Assembly (NCBI GenBank): GCA_903840165.1
Contig: CAIMEY010000065.1
Coordinates: 24,375-88,374, forward strand
Source: an uncultured Myxococcales bacterium
GTDB lineage: Bacteria; Myxococcota_A; UBA9042
DNA length: 64,000 bases
Reading direction: 5' to 3'
Under the pieces are notes generated by a model that saw nothing but the letters and a program-made list of their open reading frames with translations, did no database searches and was not told the DNA's origin. Both the position numbers and the translations under genes were made by a program. Shown in pieces: positions 45,301 through 54,953 of this stretch; the first letter of the stretch is position 1; each line of letters opens with the position of its first letter.

Positions 45301-45649
45301 TGCAGGCCCCGGAGGTGCAGTAGTCGCCGGCGGTGCAGGGATCGCCGTCGTCACAAGGGCTCTTGTTGTTGAAGTGGCTGCATTTGCCCGTCTTTTCGTC
45401 GCAGTCGTCGTCGGTGCACGGATTCTGATCGTCGCAATTGGCAAAAGCGCACAGGTTGGCGTCGCCGCCACCGGTGTCGGTACTGCTGCCGTTGTCCGTG
45501 CCAGGGCCTAGGTCGGCCTTGCCGTTGTCGCTCGAGGCATCAAAGGTCACGGAATTGCTGTCCGTCACGGTGTTGCCACCGGGCGTTGTCGCCGGGTTGC
45601 TCGAACAGGCGGCTAGGACCAACAAGGGCAGGAAAAGACGACGCATCAT
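42356..45649 (-). CDS. Lipoprotein with four lamin-tail domains and myxococcal Cys-rich repeats
   Basis: 1097 aa. ATG 45649 (or the adjacent ATG 45646) has GAGG eight bases upstream. Lipobox LVLAACSS. Near residues 60-110 two CDDxNPCTxDxC-type repeats occur. Four lamin-tail-like domains begin near residues 146, 390, 656 and 930, each with [AV]xxIxE[FI]MxNP...GEWxELxN. Between them lie calcium-binding thrombospondin-3-like stretches ([22 protein letters not shown]) and three CGNxLxxxGExCDDG...GDGCSAxC repeats of the myxococcal type. LTD modules in bacteria occur on secreted nucleases and surface proteins; here there is no nuclease domain. Probably calcium-stiffened, surface-exposed. Function unknown. 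Confidence 0.92.
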   Translation of the reverse strand: MMRRLFLPLLVLAACSSNPATTPGGNTVTDSNSVTFDASSDNGKADLGPGTDNGSSTDTGGGDANLCAFANCDDQNPCTDDDCDEKTGKCSHFNNKSPCDDGDPCTAGDYCTSGACKGGKPDCDTSTDTGSDTDASGDTSFTPGPQQGGVIFTEIMYNPYGKGLIADTSGEWVELLNTGDSSVDLSGAVLRDLGKDKFILPPGTTIAAGQRLVIGSSKDVAVNGGVAVDVEWGKSVTLGNSADAVVLQLGDVTIDVVTWDVTKGWPNLNGVSLSLNPSTTDANANDDASVWCSSSTAMADGDKGTPGTTNDVCQPDTDKDGVPDSVDNCPKIPNSSQADQNSNGIGDACEGVPPDCGNSLVDAGEGCDDGGWKNGDGCSAFCQVELPVAVSAVVISEFMSNPAKVADDVGEWIELYNPTTQDVQLNGVTLQVGTKNPIIHVIASPNPVVIASGGYLLLAPSGDVALNGGLQPGYVYSKIALSATAATITLKSQGAVIDAVTYDKTFPLLTGKSAALDPTHLTAGLNDVGSNWCKGQASYGAGDFGSPGKANPSCVGADQDEDKDGIPDKADNCKSVKNVNQADGDGDGIGDVCDNCPAIANSDQADGNSNGVGDACEPPGCGNGLLEANEACDDGNLLPGDGCSALCTVETPLQAGMLVISEFIANPKAASDTTGEWVELYNASSQTVELAGVTLQVGSAAHVIKPTQSLPVVPGAYVLLGRNGDLASNGGVTLNYVYGNAINLPNSGTPTVQIRKDAVLIDAVLYAPGKEGWLPMGDGLSYQLAPDKLAADKNDDGANWCYGTTVYGAGDKGTPGAANTACLQDTDGDGLTDAADNCPAVANPDQADKDSDGVGDKCDNCPDVANPDQADADGNGVGDACEIPSGPVCGNKVVETGETCDDGNAKSGDGCSATCQIESAAGAQLNAGDLVITEIMYNPKAVADAAGEWFEILNTTAQAINLQGLIVLGKGTEKFVIDGKGQPVSVPAGGYFVLGLSADASKNGGATVNYVYTSSYSLGNSSSGDTITLQSGSTLVDTVNYTSGAGGWLSLDGASYSLNASKTNATDNDLPANWCAGTAVFGAGDKGSPGSANPICP

Positions 45650-46008
45650 GAGCTCGCACCTCAGTCCCTCGCGGGACGGTATGGCCCTGCAGTGTACGGA
45701 CAGGTCGGCGTCGACGCAACGACAAGCGGCGTCGCAACTTGCCCTGCGTTCAGGTCAGCGGCGGCAGGGTCGGTTTGACAGATGGCCGGGCCCACGCACA
45801 CTGCCGGGCGAGTTTGGCCACCCGTTGGACCTTGACGCGACAGCAACGGGTCTGGCCTGGGTCGCAGCACGGTTGGTGTCCACGCAGCGCAGCACTGCCG
45901 TTGGATCGCGCTGGCCGATCGGTGCTGATTTGCTAGACTCTTGCAGGGAACCGCTGTTCTTGGCGCGGCCCGAGCTCGCAAGGCGCGGGCCACAGAGGAA
46001 TAGACCAA
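45650..46008 (+). other. Divergent intergenic region (359 bp)
   Basis: No convincing gene; the ORFs listed across it lack ribosome sites and domain content. It separates the minus-strand LTD lipoprotein from the plus-strand TPR gene, so it should hold both promoters. An extended -10-like TGCTAGACT is at 45931-45939, about 70 bp before the TPR ATG, with no good -35. Confidence 0.5.
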
Positions 46009-46923
46009 ATGTACGCTCTACGACCGAGTTGGATGGGCAGCACCGCAGCCGCAATTTCAAGTCTTGTTTTAGCGACTTGTGCGCTGCAAGGGCAGGCCAA
46101 CGCCGCTGACGCCAACGTCAAGAGCGCTGAGGATTGGTTCCGCCAAGGCGTCGACAACCTGGGCACGGGCAAGCTCGACGAGGCGACCACCGCCTTTCAG
46201 TTCTGCGTGCAAGCCAAGCCGGACATGAAGGAATGCTGGTACAACCTCGGCATTGCCTTTGGGCGACGTCGCGATTTTGCCAGTGAAGCCAAGGCGTACG
46301 AGCGGGCCCTGGAGCTCGACCCCAAGTACGCCCGCGCCCATTTCAACTTGGCGGTTTCCTGCGAAGATCTGGGCCGTCAGGGCGACGCCCTTCGCCATTA
46401 CGACGCAGCAATTGCTTATGATCCAACGGCTTTGGATGCCTGGTTGAACCGTTCCATGCTGCAACTGTCGATGGAGAAGTTTGACGACGCCATCGCCGGT
46501 TTTGAGCACGCCATCGGCATGCAGCCGGACAATGCTGAATCGTATTACAATCTTGCACAGGCCGTGCAGGTGAAGGGCGGCCGGCTGCAGGAACCCCAGC
46601 GGACTCAACTCTTGCGACGGGCCGTGTCGCACTATCAACAGTGCGTGCAAAAAGACCCGAAGCATCATCGGGCTTTGTATAACGTTGGCGTTGTTCAGCA
46701 TAAGCTGGGCGACCTGGACCAAGAAGTCGCTGCGTATCGCAAGGTCTTAGAACTCAAGCCGAACTACACGCCCGCCCTGTTCAACCTTGCCCTGGCGCTG
46801 CGTGACAAAGGCGACAAAGTTGCGGCCCGTGCCGGATTTCAGGCGTATCTGCTGGCGGCCGGCACCCAGGCCAGTGAAGCCCGCTTTGTCGAAGTGGCGC
46901 GCAAGGAACTAGCCAAGTTGTAA
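46009..46923 (+). CDS. Exported TPR-repeat protein
   Basis: 304 aa. ATG 46009 has GAGGAA nine bases upstream. A signal peptide (ISSLVLATCALQGQANA) precedes about six tetratricopeptide repeats in tandem, e.g. CWYNLGIAFGRRRDFASEAKAYERALELDPKYARAHFNLA and ALYNVGVVQHKLGDLDQEVAAYRKVLELKPNYTPALFNLAL. TPR solenoids are protein-binding scaffolds; a periplasmic location suggests an envelope assembly role, but no partner can be named. The cysteine in the signal region (LATCAL) is a weak lipobox. Confidence 0.88.
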   Translation: MYALRPSWMGSTAAAISSLVLATCALQGQANAADANVKSAEDWFRQGVDNLGTGKLDEATTAFQFCVQAKPDMKECWYNLGIAFGRRRDFASEAKAYERALELDPKYARAHFNLAVSCEDLGRQGDALRHYDAAIAYDPTALDAWLNRSMLQLSMEKFDDAIAGFEHAIGMQPDNAESYYNLAQAVQVKGGRLQEPQRTQLLRRAVSHYQQCVQKDPKHHRALYNVGVVQHKLGDLDQEVAAYRKVLELKPNYTPALFNLALALRDKGDKVAARAGFQAYLLAAGTQASEARFVEVARKELAKL

Positions 46924-46968
46924 GGCAGTTGCAGAGCCCTGGTCGATGGCGACGTTGCGTCAGTCTTG

Positions 46969-47040
46969 ATCGACGCTGCCTACGCTCCAATCAACGCTGC
47001 GTCAGCTCCTATCAACGCTGCGTCAGCTCCAATCAACGCC
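46969..47040. repeat. 21-bp tandem repeat, about 3.4 copies
   Basis: Units at 46969-46989, 46990-47010 and 47011-47031, with a partial fourth to 47040. The consensus is ATCAACGCTGCGTCAGCTCC plus one base; copies 2 and 3 differ at one position. It sits between the TPR gene stop and the dnaE stop, and its last bases overlap the dnaE stop codon. It may be a minisatellite; no hairpin or poly-T terminator accompanies it. Confidence 0.85.
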
Positions 47041-50000
47041 ATGACGTTTGCCCAGGACCTAGAAGCACTTGGATGCGATCTAGCAGGTCGTCGCTGAGCG
47101 TGACGCGGTAAGAAGCGCTTGGCGTGATGTGGGCCACGCCGACCAGGGGCACATCGACCATCAAGCGGACGTTGACTTCACCCGGGTTGGATTGAAGTAA
47201 TTGTCGAAGGTTACGAAGGGTGAGCGCATCGCACTGGCGTTCGCTCAAGGTGATCTCCAGCGTTCGCGCTCCCCCCAGCACCTTCTGGCCGAGAGGCGAA
47301 GCTTCTTCAATTGTTAAGCGAAGTTTCTGGTCATCCTGCTGGTCCACGCCCAGGGACACTTTGATGAGCAGCGGTTCATCGGTTTGCAGCAGGGCTGACA
47401 CATTTTCCAGCGCCTTTGCGAACGTCATCACCTCCATCTGCCCGCTGAGGTCTTCCAGCGTTGTGAAGGCCATGCGGTTGCCCTTTTGCGAAAGTTTCTC
47501 TCGATGTGCGACAACGACCGCGACGATCATGGCGCTTGGCCGCTGCCGCTGATACCCCTTAGCCGCCAGCGCAATGGCCTCGGCTGGATCGCGAAAGCTC
47601 GCCAGCGTCCGGGCCCGCAACCGCTGCATATCGCCGCGGTAGATGTCCAGGGGATGGCCCGAGACGTAGAAGCCAAGAACTTCCTTCTCAAACCCTAACA
47701 TCTTGCGTTGGTTCCACTTCTCACCGCTAAGGTCGTAAGGCTCCTGTTCAGGCGTCGGTTCTACCTTGTTGACCATCAGGTCCAGCATATTGACTTGCCG
47801 GGCGTTCTTTTGCTTTTCAGCCTGTTGCGCGTGATTGACTGCCCGGTCGATGGACTGAAAGACCACGTCCCGGGGCTGGCCAAGGCCGTCGCAGGCACCT
47901 GATTTCACTAGAACTTCTAACGCTTTGCGGTTGACCTTTTGGGTGTCCATGCGGCGGCAGAGATCAAACAAGCTGCGGAAAGGGCCACCGGCAAGGCGGG
48001 CTGCGACAATGTTCTCGATGGCCTGCTCGCCCAGACCTTTGATCGCCCCAAGACCAAAGCGAATTCGCCCGCCGACCACTGAGAAGCTCAGGCCCGACTC
48101 ATTGATATCCGGCGGCAGAACTTGCTGCCCCGTCTGCCGAGCGTGCTGGATGTAATGGACAATCTTGTCCGTATCGTCCTGATCCGAGGTCAGCAAGGCC
48201 GCATAGAACTCGGTGGGGTAGAGCGCCTTTAAGTACGCAGTTTGATAGGTGATGAGGCCATAGGCGGCCGAGTGCGACTTATTGAAGCCGTACTCGGCAA
48301 ATTTAGCCATTAATTCAAAGACGTCTGCTGCGACGGTGGCGTCCACCCCGCGCTCCACAGCGCCCGTGCGGAACACTTGGCCCCACTTTTCCATGTCCTC
48401 AGCGTTCTTTTTGCCCATGGCTTTGCGGAGGTTATCGGCCTGACCCAGCGTAAAGCCGGCCAGCACCTGCGCCGCCTGCATCACCTGTTCCTGATAGACG
48501 ATGACGCCGTAGGTCTCCTTGAGCACCGGCTCCAAGTCAGGGTGCGGATATTCCACGGGTTCTCGGCCATGCTTGCGTTCGATGTAGCGCGTGTGCATGC
48601 CCATGCCCAAGGGACCCGGCCGATACAGGGCGCCCGAGGCGATGAAGTCCTCAAACACCGTTGGCTGTAGGCCCATGAGCATTGCAGTAAAGCCACTAGA
48701 TTCACACTGGAAAATGCCGGCAGTGTCCCCCCGGGCTGCCACCGCAAAGGCGCGCGGTTCATCCAGGGCAATGAGGCTGATGTCCAGGGGCGGTTCACCC
48801 TCTTGTTTTTGTTCATTGATCAGCCGCACGCAGTGCTGAATCATCGTTAGGTTCTTCAGACCGAGGAAGTCGAACTTGACAAGGCCGGCTTTCTCGACGT
48901 CATCTTTGTCAAATTGCGTTACATTTTCGCCATTTAGACCGCGACCCACAGGCACGTGCGCCCACAAGGGTCCGCGGCCGATGACCACACCCGCGGCGTG
49001 CATACCGACATTGCGCAGCGCACCTTCCAGCAAACTCGAGGTGTTGATGAGGCGGGCGACTTCTGGATCTTGCTCAAAACGTTCGCGCAGACGCGGTTCT
49101 TTCTCCAAGGCTTCCGCAAGGTTCTTAGCCTCAGCGGGCACCAGACGCGCCAATGCATCCACCTCGCTCAGCGGCACGCCCAGGGCCCGGCCGGTGTCCC
49201 GCAGCGCACCCTTGGCCTTAAGGGTGCCAAAGGTGGCGATCTGTCCGACGCGCTCCTGCCCGTACTTCTCCGAGACGTACTTGATCACTTCGCCGCGACG
49301 GTCGACGCAGAAATCGACGTCAAAGTCCGGCATCGACACGCGTTCCGGGTTGAGGAACCGCTCAAAGAGCAGTTTGTAGGGAATCGGGTCCAAGTCGGTG
49401 ATGCGCAGGGACCAGGCGACGATGGAGCCCGCACCCGAACCGCGCCCCGGGCCCACGGCAATGTCTTGTTCTTTGGCCCAGTTGATAAAGTCCTGGACGA
49501 TGAGGAAGTAGCCCGGGAAGTCCATCTTCTGGATGATGCCGATTTCCCATTCCAGGCGATTGACATAGACATCTTCGTCAAACTCAATGTTTTTCTTGCG
49601 TAGTTCGCCAAATCGCCGATCCAGTCCTTCGCGGGCCAGCAAGCTGAAGTAGATTTGCTCCGTCATACCATCGGGCGCTGGAAACCGCGGCAACATCGGC
49701 GTGCCCAATTGCAGTTTGACGTTGCATCTCTGGGCAATTTCCAGCGTACGATCACAGAGTTCTTCATGCCCCGCAAAACGCCGCCTCATCTCCTGGGGCG
49801 ACGCCAAGTCCAGTTCGTCGGTGGGCAGCGCTTCGTCTTCGCTGCGCGCCTGCACACCAAGGCCAATGCACATCAGCACTTCGTGGGCGCGGGCTTGGTC
49901 GGGCTTGTCGTAGTGGACGTCATTGGTCGCGACGCAGGGAATGTCGCATTCTGCAGCAAGTTCAATAAGTTGAGGGAGCAGCGTCTCGTGCTCCTGGAGG

Positions 50001-50527
50001 CCACCCTGCTGCACTTCGATGTAGAAGTCGCCGGGCGCAAACGTCTCTTTGTAGCGCAGCGCATGTTTGGCGGCCTCCAGCCTTTCGCCGCGCAGCAACG
50101 CATTGGCAATTTCCCCTGAAAGATCACCGGATAAACCGATGAGGCCCCCACTGTGCGCCTTGAGCAGTTCATGGCTGATGCGCACGTGACCGCCAGCAGG
50201 AGCGGTAAGATTTGCTTTTGAAATCAAGAAGATAAGATTCTGCCAGCCCTCATGGTCCTTGGCTAGCAGCGTCAGGTGGTGCACGCGCCGTACATGTTCA
50301 CCGACCGGCCGGCTGGCAATGCCCAGGCAACACCCATAAATAGGTTTGATATTACCCTGTTTGCAGGCATTGGTGAACTCAATGGCGCCGTACAGATTGT
50401 CGTGGTCCGTCATCGCGATGGCGGGCGAGCCATGGGTTTGCGCGTACTTGACCATCGCCGCCGTACGGGTCGTGGCGTCGGCGATCGAGAACTGCGTGTG
50501 CACGTGCAAATGAACAAAGGACATCAT
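47033..50527 (-). CDS. dnaE: DNA polymerase III alpha subunit
   Basis: 1164 aa, the normal DnaE1 length. Start is one of two adjacent ATGs (50527 or 50524); the second is better spaced from GCAGGAA. It is the replicative polymerase. The N-terminal PHP domain has HLHVHTQFS and MTDHDNLYGA. The polymerase core has GPGRGSGAGSIVAWSL (~362) and the catalytic MPDFDVDFCVDRR (~397). The fingers region has KSHSAAYGLITYQTAYLKALYP. A C-terminal OB-type domain contains MAFTTLEDLSGQMEVMTF. It lies 51 bp after mazG on the same strand. The last codons enter a 21-bp tandem repeat. Confidence 0.98.
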   Translation of the reverse strand: MMSFVHLHVHTQFSIADATTRTAAMVKYAQTHGSPAIAMTDHDNLYGAIEFTNACKQGNIKPIYGCCLGIASRPVGEHVRRVHHLTLLAKDHEGWQNLIFLISKANLTAPAGGHVRISHELLKAHSGGLIGLSGDLSGEIANALLRGERLEAAKHALRYKETFAPGDFYIEVQQGGLQEHETLLPQLIELAAECDIPCVATNDVHYDKPDQARAHEVLMCIGLGVQARSEDEALPTDELDLASPQEMRRRFAGHEELCDRTLEIAQRCNVKLQLGTPMLPRFPAPDGMTEQIYFSLLAREGLDRRFGELRKKNIEFDEDVYVNRLEWEIGIIQKMDFPGYFLIVQDFINWAKEQDIAVGPGRGSGAGSIVAWSLRITDLDPIPYKLLFERFLNPERVSMPDFDVDFCVDRRGEVIKYVSEKYGQERVGQIATFGTLKAKGALRDTGRALGVPLSEVDALARLVPAEAKNLAEALEKEPRLRERFEQDPEVARLINTSSLLEGALRNVGMHAAGVVIGRGPLWAHVPVGRGLNGENVTQFDKDDVEKAGLVKFDFLGLKNLTMIQHCVRLINEQKQEGEPPLDISLIALDEPRAFAVAARGDTAGIFQCESSGFTAMLMGLQPTVFEDFIASGALYRPGPLGMGMHTRYIERKHGREPVEYPHPDLEPVLKETYGVIVYQEQVMQAAQVLAGFTLGQADNLRKAMGKKNAEDMEKWGQVFRTGAVERGVDATVAADVFELMAKFAEYGFNKSHSAAYGLITYQTAYLKALYPTEFYAALLTSDQDDTDKIVHYIQHARQTGQQVLPPDINESGLSFSVVGGRIRFGLGAIKGLGEQAIENIVAARLAGGPFRSLFDLCRRMDTQKVNRKALEVLVKSGACDGLGQPRDVVFQSIDRAVNHAQQAEKQKNARQVNMLDLMVNKVEPTPEQEPYDLSGEKWNQRKMLGFEKEVLGFYVSGHPLDIYRGDMQRLRARTLASFRDPAEAIALAAKGYQRQRPSAMIVAVVVAHREKLSQKGNRMAFTTLEDLSGQMEVMTFAKALENVSALLQTDEPLLIKVSLGVDQQDDQKLRLTIEEASPLGQKVLGGARTLEITLSERQCDALTLRNLRQLLQSNPGEVNVRLMVDVPLVGVAHITPSASYRVTLSDDLLDRIQVLLGPGQTSWR

Positions 50528-50578
50528 TTTCCTGCAGCGAAATCAGGGGTTCAATGCGCCGCAAGGGAGTCGATCGGG

Positions 50579-51478
50579 CTAAGTCTGGGCGCGCTCCAGG
50601 GCCTTGGCTTCTTGCCACAGCGCCTCCAACTCGTCCAGGTCCGCCTTATGCGCATGGCCGTACTTGGCCTGGACGCGATCTTCCACATACTTAAAACGCT
50701 TGGTGAATCGATCCAGGGTTCCGCGCAGGCTCATCTCCGCGTCCACGTGCAAATGGCGGGCCAGGCTCGTCAGGGCAAACAGCAAGTCGCCCAATTCATC
50801 GGCGATTCGCGTCGGGTCGCCTTGGTCGATGGCGGCTTGGAGCTCGGCGCGCTCCTCGTCAACCTTGGCCCAGACGCCGGCCAAGTCTGGCCAGTCAAAG
50901 CCGATGCGCGCAGCCTTGTCGCCAATGCGCTGACCCCTCAAAAGTGCGGGCAAATTGCCGGGAACGCCGTCCAGAGCCCCCTTGCCTTCCCGGCGCTTCT
51001 GTTGCTCCCAGCGGTCCGGCTGATTGGCTGCCGTGACGGGCGGCGAGTCGCTCCATTGATCAACAGGATTCGCTAGTTCAGAGCGTGCGGCCGACGCGAA
51101 CACGTGAGGGTGACGGCGGACCATCTTGTCGGCGATGCCAAGGGCTACGTCGCTAGCGTCGAACCACCCAGCTTCTTTGGTGATTTGCGATTGAAACACC
51201 ACTTGCAGCAGCACGTCGCCGAGTTCTTCGCGCAGGGCCGCCACGGCCTTGGGGTCGGCGTCTGGCCACGGCAGGCGGGCCGGCAGGGCGCGCGACGAAT
51301 CGCCTAAGTCATCAATCGCTTGAAGTAGTTCGTGCGATTCTTCGACTAGGTACGTTCTCAAGGACGCTAGCGACTGATCACGGTCCCAAGGGCAACCGTC
51401 CTGCGGATCTCGCAAGGCCTCCATGACTGACAAAAGACGAGCAAATCCATCGCGCGGGAGGGTTGCTGGGTCGCGCAT
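50579..51478 (-). CDS. mazG: Nucleoside triphosphate pyrophosphohydrolase MazG
   Basis: 299 aa. ATG 51478, with GGAG about ten bases upstream. It hydrolyses NTPs/dNTPs to monophosphates and pyrophosphate, a housecleaning function. Two MazG folds are present. The N-terminal one has LRDPQDGCPWDRDQSLASLRTYLVEESHELLQAI and LREELGDVLLQVVFQSQI. The C-terminal one has KVDEERAELQAAI and RIADELGDLLFALTSLARHL, each giving the ExxE...ExxD metal set. There is a ~20-residue Pro/Asp insert after SHELLQAIDD. Upstream of dnaE and 55 bp downstream of the CBM9-like lipoprotein, probably co-transcribed. Confidence 0.95.
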   Translation of the reverse strand: MRDPATLPRDGFARLLSVMEALRDPQDGCPWDRDQSLASLRTYLVEESHELLQAIDDLGDSSRALPARLPWPDADPKAVAALREELGDVLLQVVFQSQITKEAGWFDASDVALGIADKMVRRHPHVFASAARSELANPVDQWSDSPPVTAANQPDRWEQQKRREGKGALDGVPGNLPALLRGQRIGDKAARIGFDWPDLAGVWAKVDEERAELQAAIDQGDPTRIADELGDLLFALTSLARHLHVDAEMSLRGTLDRFTKRFKYVEDRVQAKYGHAHKADLDELEALWQEAKALERAQT

Positions 51479-51533
51479 GGCCTGGGCTCCGGCTTCAATT
51501 CACGGGCTTATTTCGCTGGCACGATTCGCCCGA

Positions 51534-52907
51534 TTACTTCACCGGCGCCAGGGGATGCAGCGGTTGACCGTGATCACCAGGAGCCGCCGCTGTCGGGGTA
51601 TTGCCCTGAAGAATCAGGGTACCAGCGCCATCGAGCTTGTGGAAATCGCCGCCGACCGGGGCCCAAGCGCCCATGTGACCGAGGTCGTGGGCGCCTTTGT
51701 CATCAATGCGGTAGATGTTCGCGGCGACCCGGGTTCCCGAGGCTGGCGCAGCCGAAAGGCCTAAACCTTTCCATGGGATCGAAGCCTCGACCGTCCAAGC
51801 CTTGTCAGGCGTCGCATCGCCGACCGTGCCGTCTAGGCCGATGGCGTGCTTCTCTCCGGATTCAAAGGCTTTGGCCGTCTGCCATTCCGGCTTGCGCGGG
51901 CCAACGAACTGGGCGTCAAAGCGAGCGCCGTTGGGGGCCCATTGCAGCTCGACGTATTTGCCTTCCTGGCCAGGCAGTTGCACGAAGAGTTCGATGACGT
52001 CGCCTTCCCACAGCGTGTCGTCATTGGTCTTGTGATCGTTCTTGATGTCGCTGTCCTTGGTTGTGGCCGTGAAGTACAAGTTCTCGTCATCCCAAAGCAA
52101 ACGCGCGTTGGTTTGCAATTCCGCACTCAGCGGTCGTGCATCCGGTTGGCGAAAATCGGCCGTGCTGCGCGCCGACTGCCAAGAGGCTTCATCGATTTTT
52201 CCATCGATCACAGGGGCTTGTGCTGCCCGCACCACGACGTACTCGGGCGGAGCCACGGGGGGACGAGCTTGGGCTGCGGCGCCACCTGCTTTGGGATCAG
52301 CCGCTTTACCATCGCCACCGCCGATGTTCAGGGTCGCCATGAGGACGCGATCGTCGGGAAGTCCCTTACCCTGTTCGACTTTCAGCCGGCGATCCTGGTT
52401 GGACTTGGTGAGTGCGCCCCAATCGAAGAAGCCGACCAGCACTTGCGTGGGGCCGTCGGGCCAATCGGCGGGAACCTGGACGTTGACAACATCGCGAATG
52501 ATTTCGCCTTTTTTCCAGTTGGCGACCGGGTACAGCCCGCCGACACCATAGTGGTCCAAAGGCAGACGACGCTTACCCACGGCTTCGAAATGAACAAATA
52601 CCTTCCAGTCGCCGTGCACAGGTTCATCGACGCGCCAGTACATCGCCAAATCAAAGGAGCCGCCCTTCTTGACTTCGCCTTTGATATCATAGCCTAGCAG
52701 CGTGATCTTGTCCTCGAACTTGATCTCCTGCTTGTTCTGCACGGCGGGCGGCGCAGCCAGGATATTCTCAGCGATCTGCTGTTCCTGATCCTTGGTCAGC
52801 ACGATGTTCTGTCCGGCCGGGCGACGACAGCCTTCAGCCGCGGCGAGCGAGATCAGGGCCAAACCAGCGGTCAACAAGCGTGCAGAGCGCGACGGAGTCT
52901 TGTACAT
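51534..52907 (-). CDS. Lipoprotein with CBM9-like C-terminal domain
   Basis: 457 aa from ATG 52907, with AGGAG 11 bases upstream; the track's 53003 start adds 32 residues before the signal. Lipobox-like LAAAEGC. The middle part (ITLLGYDIKGEVKKGGSFDLAMYWRVDEPVHGDWKVFVHFE, VPADWPDGPTQVLVGFFDW) is a beta-sandwich often fused to membrane glycosyltransferases. The C-terminal ~190 residues (APVIDGKIDEASWQSA, ARLLWDDENLYFTATTKDSD, WEGDVIELFVQLPG, WTVEASIPWKGLG) match the carbohydrate-binding family 9-like fold. Probably binds glycans at the outer membrane. First gene before mazG-dnaE. Confidence 0.85.
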   Translation of the reverse strand: MYKTPSRSARLLTAGLALISLAAAEGCRRPAGQNIVLTKDQEQQIAENILAAPPAVQNKQEIKFEDKITLLGYDIKGEVKKGGSFDLAMYWRVDEPVHGDWKVFVHFEAVGKRRLPLDHYGVGGLYPVANWKKGEIIRDVVNVQVPADWPDGPTQVLVGFFDWGALTKSNQDRRLKVEQGKGLPDDRVLMATLNIGGGDGKAADPKAGGAAAQARPPVAPPEYVVVRAAQAPVIDGKIDEASWQSARSTADFRQPDARPLSAELQTNARLLWDDENLYFTATTKDSDIKNDHKTNDDTLWEGDVIELFVQLPGQEGKYVELQWAPNGARFDAQFVGPRKPEWQTAKAFESGEKHAIGLDGTVGDATPDKAWTVEASIPWKGLGLSAAPASGTRVAANIYRIDDKGAHDLGHMGAWAPVGGDFHKLDGAGTLILQGNTPTAAAPGDHGQPLHPLAPVK

Positions 52908-53384
52908 GCCTTGAATTCTCCTAAGTTGTGCCTGGGCTACGCCCAAACGGAGCGCGTCGCTAGGATGAGCCCAGCGCATGCCCAGGTCTGTGCGAGTGTG
53001 CACAAACGGGGCAAGTTCATTCAGAAACGCGCGGCTGTCGCGTCCAGGTCGGGGCTGAGCACCTTGCCCAATTCGCGGCCTGTGTCGTTACAGCTGCCTG
53101 AAAATCCACAGCTTTCGCCGCGGGAAGCCGCCGAAGGGCTGTGGCAGCCCATCCGGTGCGGGCCCGAGAATAGCGGAGTCCAGGCCAGCCTTCAATTGCA
53201 CAGGCCAACTGGCGCTGCGTCGGTGCCACTGCGGCGCTCCAAAGGGCTGCCCTTGTTGTTGCATGAGCTTGAAATTAAGGAGGTTGTTGGCTAGACCTCT
53301 GGGACCAGCCTGTGCCCTCAAGCGCTGCGACCTACCGGGGCCCAGCCGTTTGCCCAGGAGCGGCAATGCGGCCTGCCCGGGCGA
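52908..53384 (-). other. Intergenic region (477 bp), no gene supported
   Basis: Lies between the sigma-factor stop and the CBM9-like lipoprotein start, both on the minus strand. Short ORFs in all frames lack ribosome sites and recognisable sequence. I looked for tRNA, RNase P, SRP and tmRNA core motifs and saw none. It presumably holds the promoter of the lipoprotein-mazG-dnaE group. Confidence 0.5.
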
Positions 53385-54953
53385 TCAGCCTTCGAGCAGT
53401 TCCTCGAGCAGTTGGCGATGCCCACCGGCCTGCAGTTTGCGCAGCGCGCCCGTTTCGATTTGACGGATGCGCTCACGAGTCAAGTTGAACATTTCGCCAA
53501 CTTGTTCCAGGGTTAGGCCATCGTCGTGGCCGATGCCAAAGCGCAGTTTGAGCACGGCCTCTTCCCGCGGGTGCAGCCGCGTCAGCGCCCGCCGCGTCTG
53601 GTGCTGCAAGTCGCGCTGCATGCAGACGTCAATGCCGCGCTGAGCGTTGCTATCTTCAACAAAATCAGACAACTGTGCGTCATCTTCACCGACTGGGGCA
53701 TCCAAGGACAGCGGCGCGCGCACCATGCGCAGGATGGTTTCGACCTGCTCAATGGGCTGTTCTGCGCGTTGGGCCAACTCGTCCACAGTCGGCTCGCGGC
53801 CCAATTCCTGTTCCATCAGCGAACGTTCGCGCATGATTCGGTTGAGTGCCTCAATCAGGTGCACCGGAATGCGGATCGTGCGCGCAGAATCGGCGATCGA
53901 GCGGGTGATCGACTGGCGAATCCACCAAGTGGCATAGGTCGAGAACTTGTAACCCCGCTGCCACTCAAACTTTTCCACCGCCTTGATGAGGCCAATGTTG
54001 CCCTCTTGCACCAGGTCCAGCAGCGCCATACCGCGGTTGAGGTAGCGCTTTGCGATCGACACAACCAGGCGTAAATTCGCTTGAATCATGGTGGAACGCG
54101 CTTCGGCGATCACATTTTGTGCCTTGCGAACGCGGCGAAGATCCCGCGCGGCCTCTTCGGCGCCATACCCATAGGCAGCAATTGCATCCTCTAGGGCCGA
54201 CGCGGACTCATGCAAAACTTGGATTTGACGATGCTTTTCCGTGCGCGCGCGCTTGACCGGCGGCGGCAACTCGGCCAGATCTGCCCTTCGCAGGCCGGCG
54301 TCTTCCAGGGCCCGCCGCAACCGCTGCTCCGCACGGACCACGGCGCGAGCCTGCTGCGTGAACAGCTCTAGCGCGTGAGTGATCAACTTCTCACCGGTGC
54401 GATCCTCCCAAAATGTTCGGTACTTAGCGCGAATAGCTTGGCTGAGTTCGTCCGAGCGGTACCCCGGCGCGCAGGGCAGTCGACAGCGCTCAACTTCCTT
54501 GTCCAACTCAAGGACCCGGTCGCGAAAGCGCTCGGCCCGGGCCAGCGTGGTGATCCGGGCGTCGCGGTCCTTCCAGGCCTCGGCATCGGTCCACATTTTG
54601 AGGAGTTCATGGTCCGTCGCCATGTCTACGGGGACCGTTGACAGCAGGGGCTGGCAGGCCGCCACACGTCCCAAGGTTTCCAGGATATCGGCCGACGACT
54701 CTTCGATGCGGCGCGCCACATCCGCTTCGCCTTCGCGCGTCAGCAGAGAAACACGGCCAATATACTGCAAATACAGCATCGTCGGGTCCACGTGATCCTG
54801 GGCGGGCTCTTCTTCGCCACGGCGGGGTTGCTTGGGCCCGGCGTCGCCCGGGGTTACGGGCTCGATCTCGTCAAAATCAGCCATGACTTCAACCTCTTCC
54901 AGCAATATGTCGTCGGCGGGACGGGCAGTTTTGGCGCGGGCTGGAGCATTCAT
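53385..54953 (-). CDS. RNA polymerase sigma-70 factor (RpoD-like, without region 1.1)
   Basis: 522 aa. ATG 54953 has GGAAGG eight bases upstream. Region 1.2 is near residues 55-85 ([29 protein letters not shown]). A ~170-residue non-conserved region follows, then region 2 ([67 protein letters not shown]). Region 3 ([20 protein letters not shown]) and region 4 ([31 protein letters not shown]) are complete. The core-binding and -10-recognising residues look like housekeeping RpoD, but the first 50 residues are a short acidic tail rather than region 1.1. It may be a group 2 factor or a shortened primary sigma. Confidence 0.93.
   Translation of the reverse strand: MNAPARAKTARPADDILLEEVEVMADFDEIEPVTPGDAGPKQPRRGEEEPAQDHVDPTMLYLQYIGRVSLLTREGEADVARRIEESSADILETLGRVAACQPLLSTVPVDMATDHELLKMWTDAEAWKDRDARITTLARAERFRDRVLELDKEVERCRLPCAPGYRSDELSQAIRAKYRTFWEDRTGEKLITHALELFTQQARAVVRAEQRLRRALEDAGLRRADLAELPPPVKRARTEKHRQIQVLHESASALEDAIAAYGYGAEEAARDLRRVRKAQNVIAEARSTMIQANLRLVVSIAKRYLNRGMALLDLVQEGNIGLIKAVEKFEWQRGYKFSTYATWWIRQSITRSIADSARTIRIPVHLIEALNRIMRERSLMEQELGREPTVDELAQRAEQPIEQVETILRMVRAPLSLDAPVGEDDAQLSDFVEDSNAQRGIDVCMQRDLQHQTRRALTRLHPREEAVLKLRFGIGHDDGLTLEQVGEMFNLTRERIRQIETGALRKLQAGGHRQLLEELLEG

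Noticed and set aside
44501-45511. 336-aa plus-strand ORF, Ala/Val-rich, looking vaguely like a membrane protein
   Set aside because: Antisense to the LTD lipoprotein; hydrophobicity is an artefact of GC-rich complement codons.
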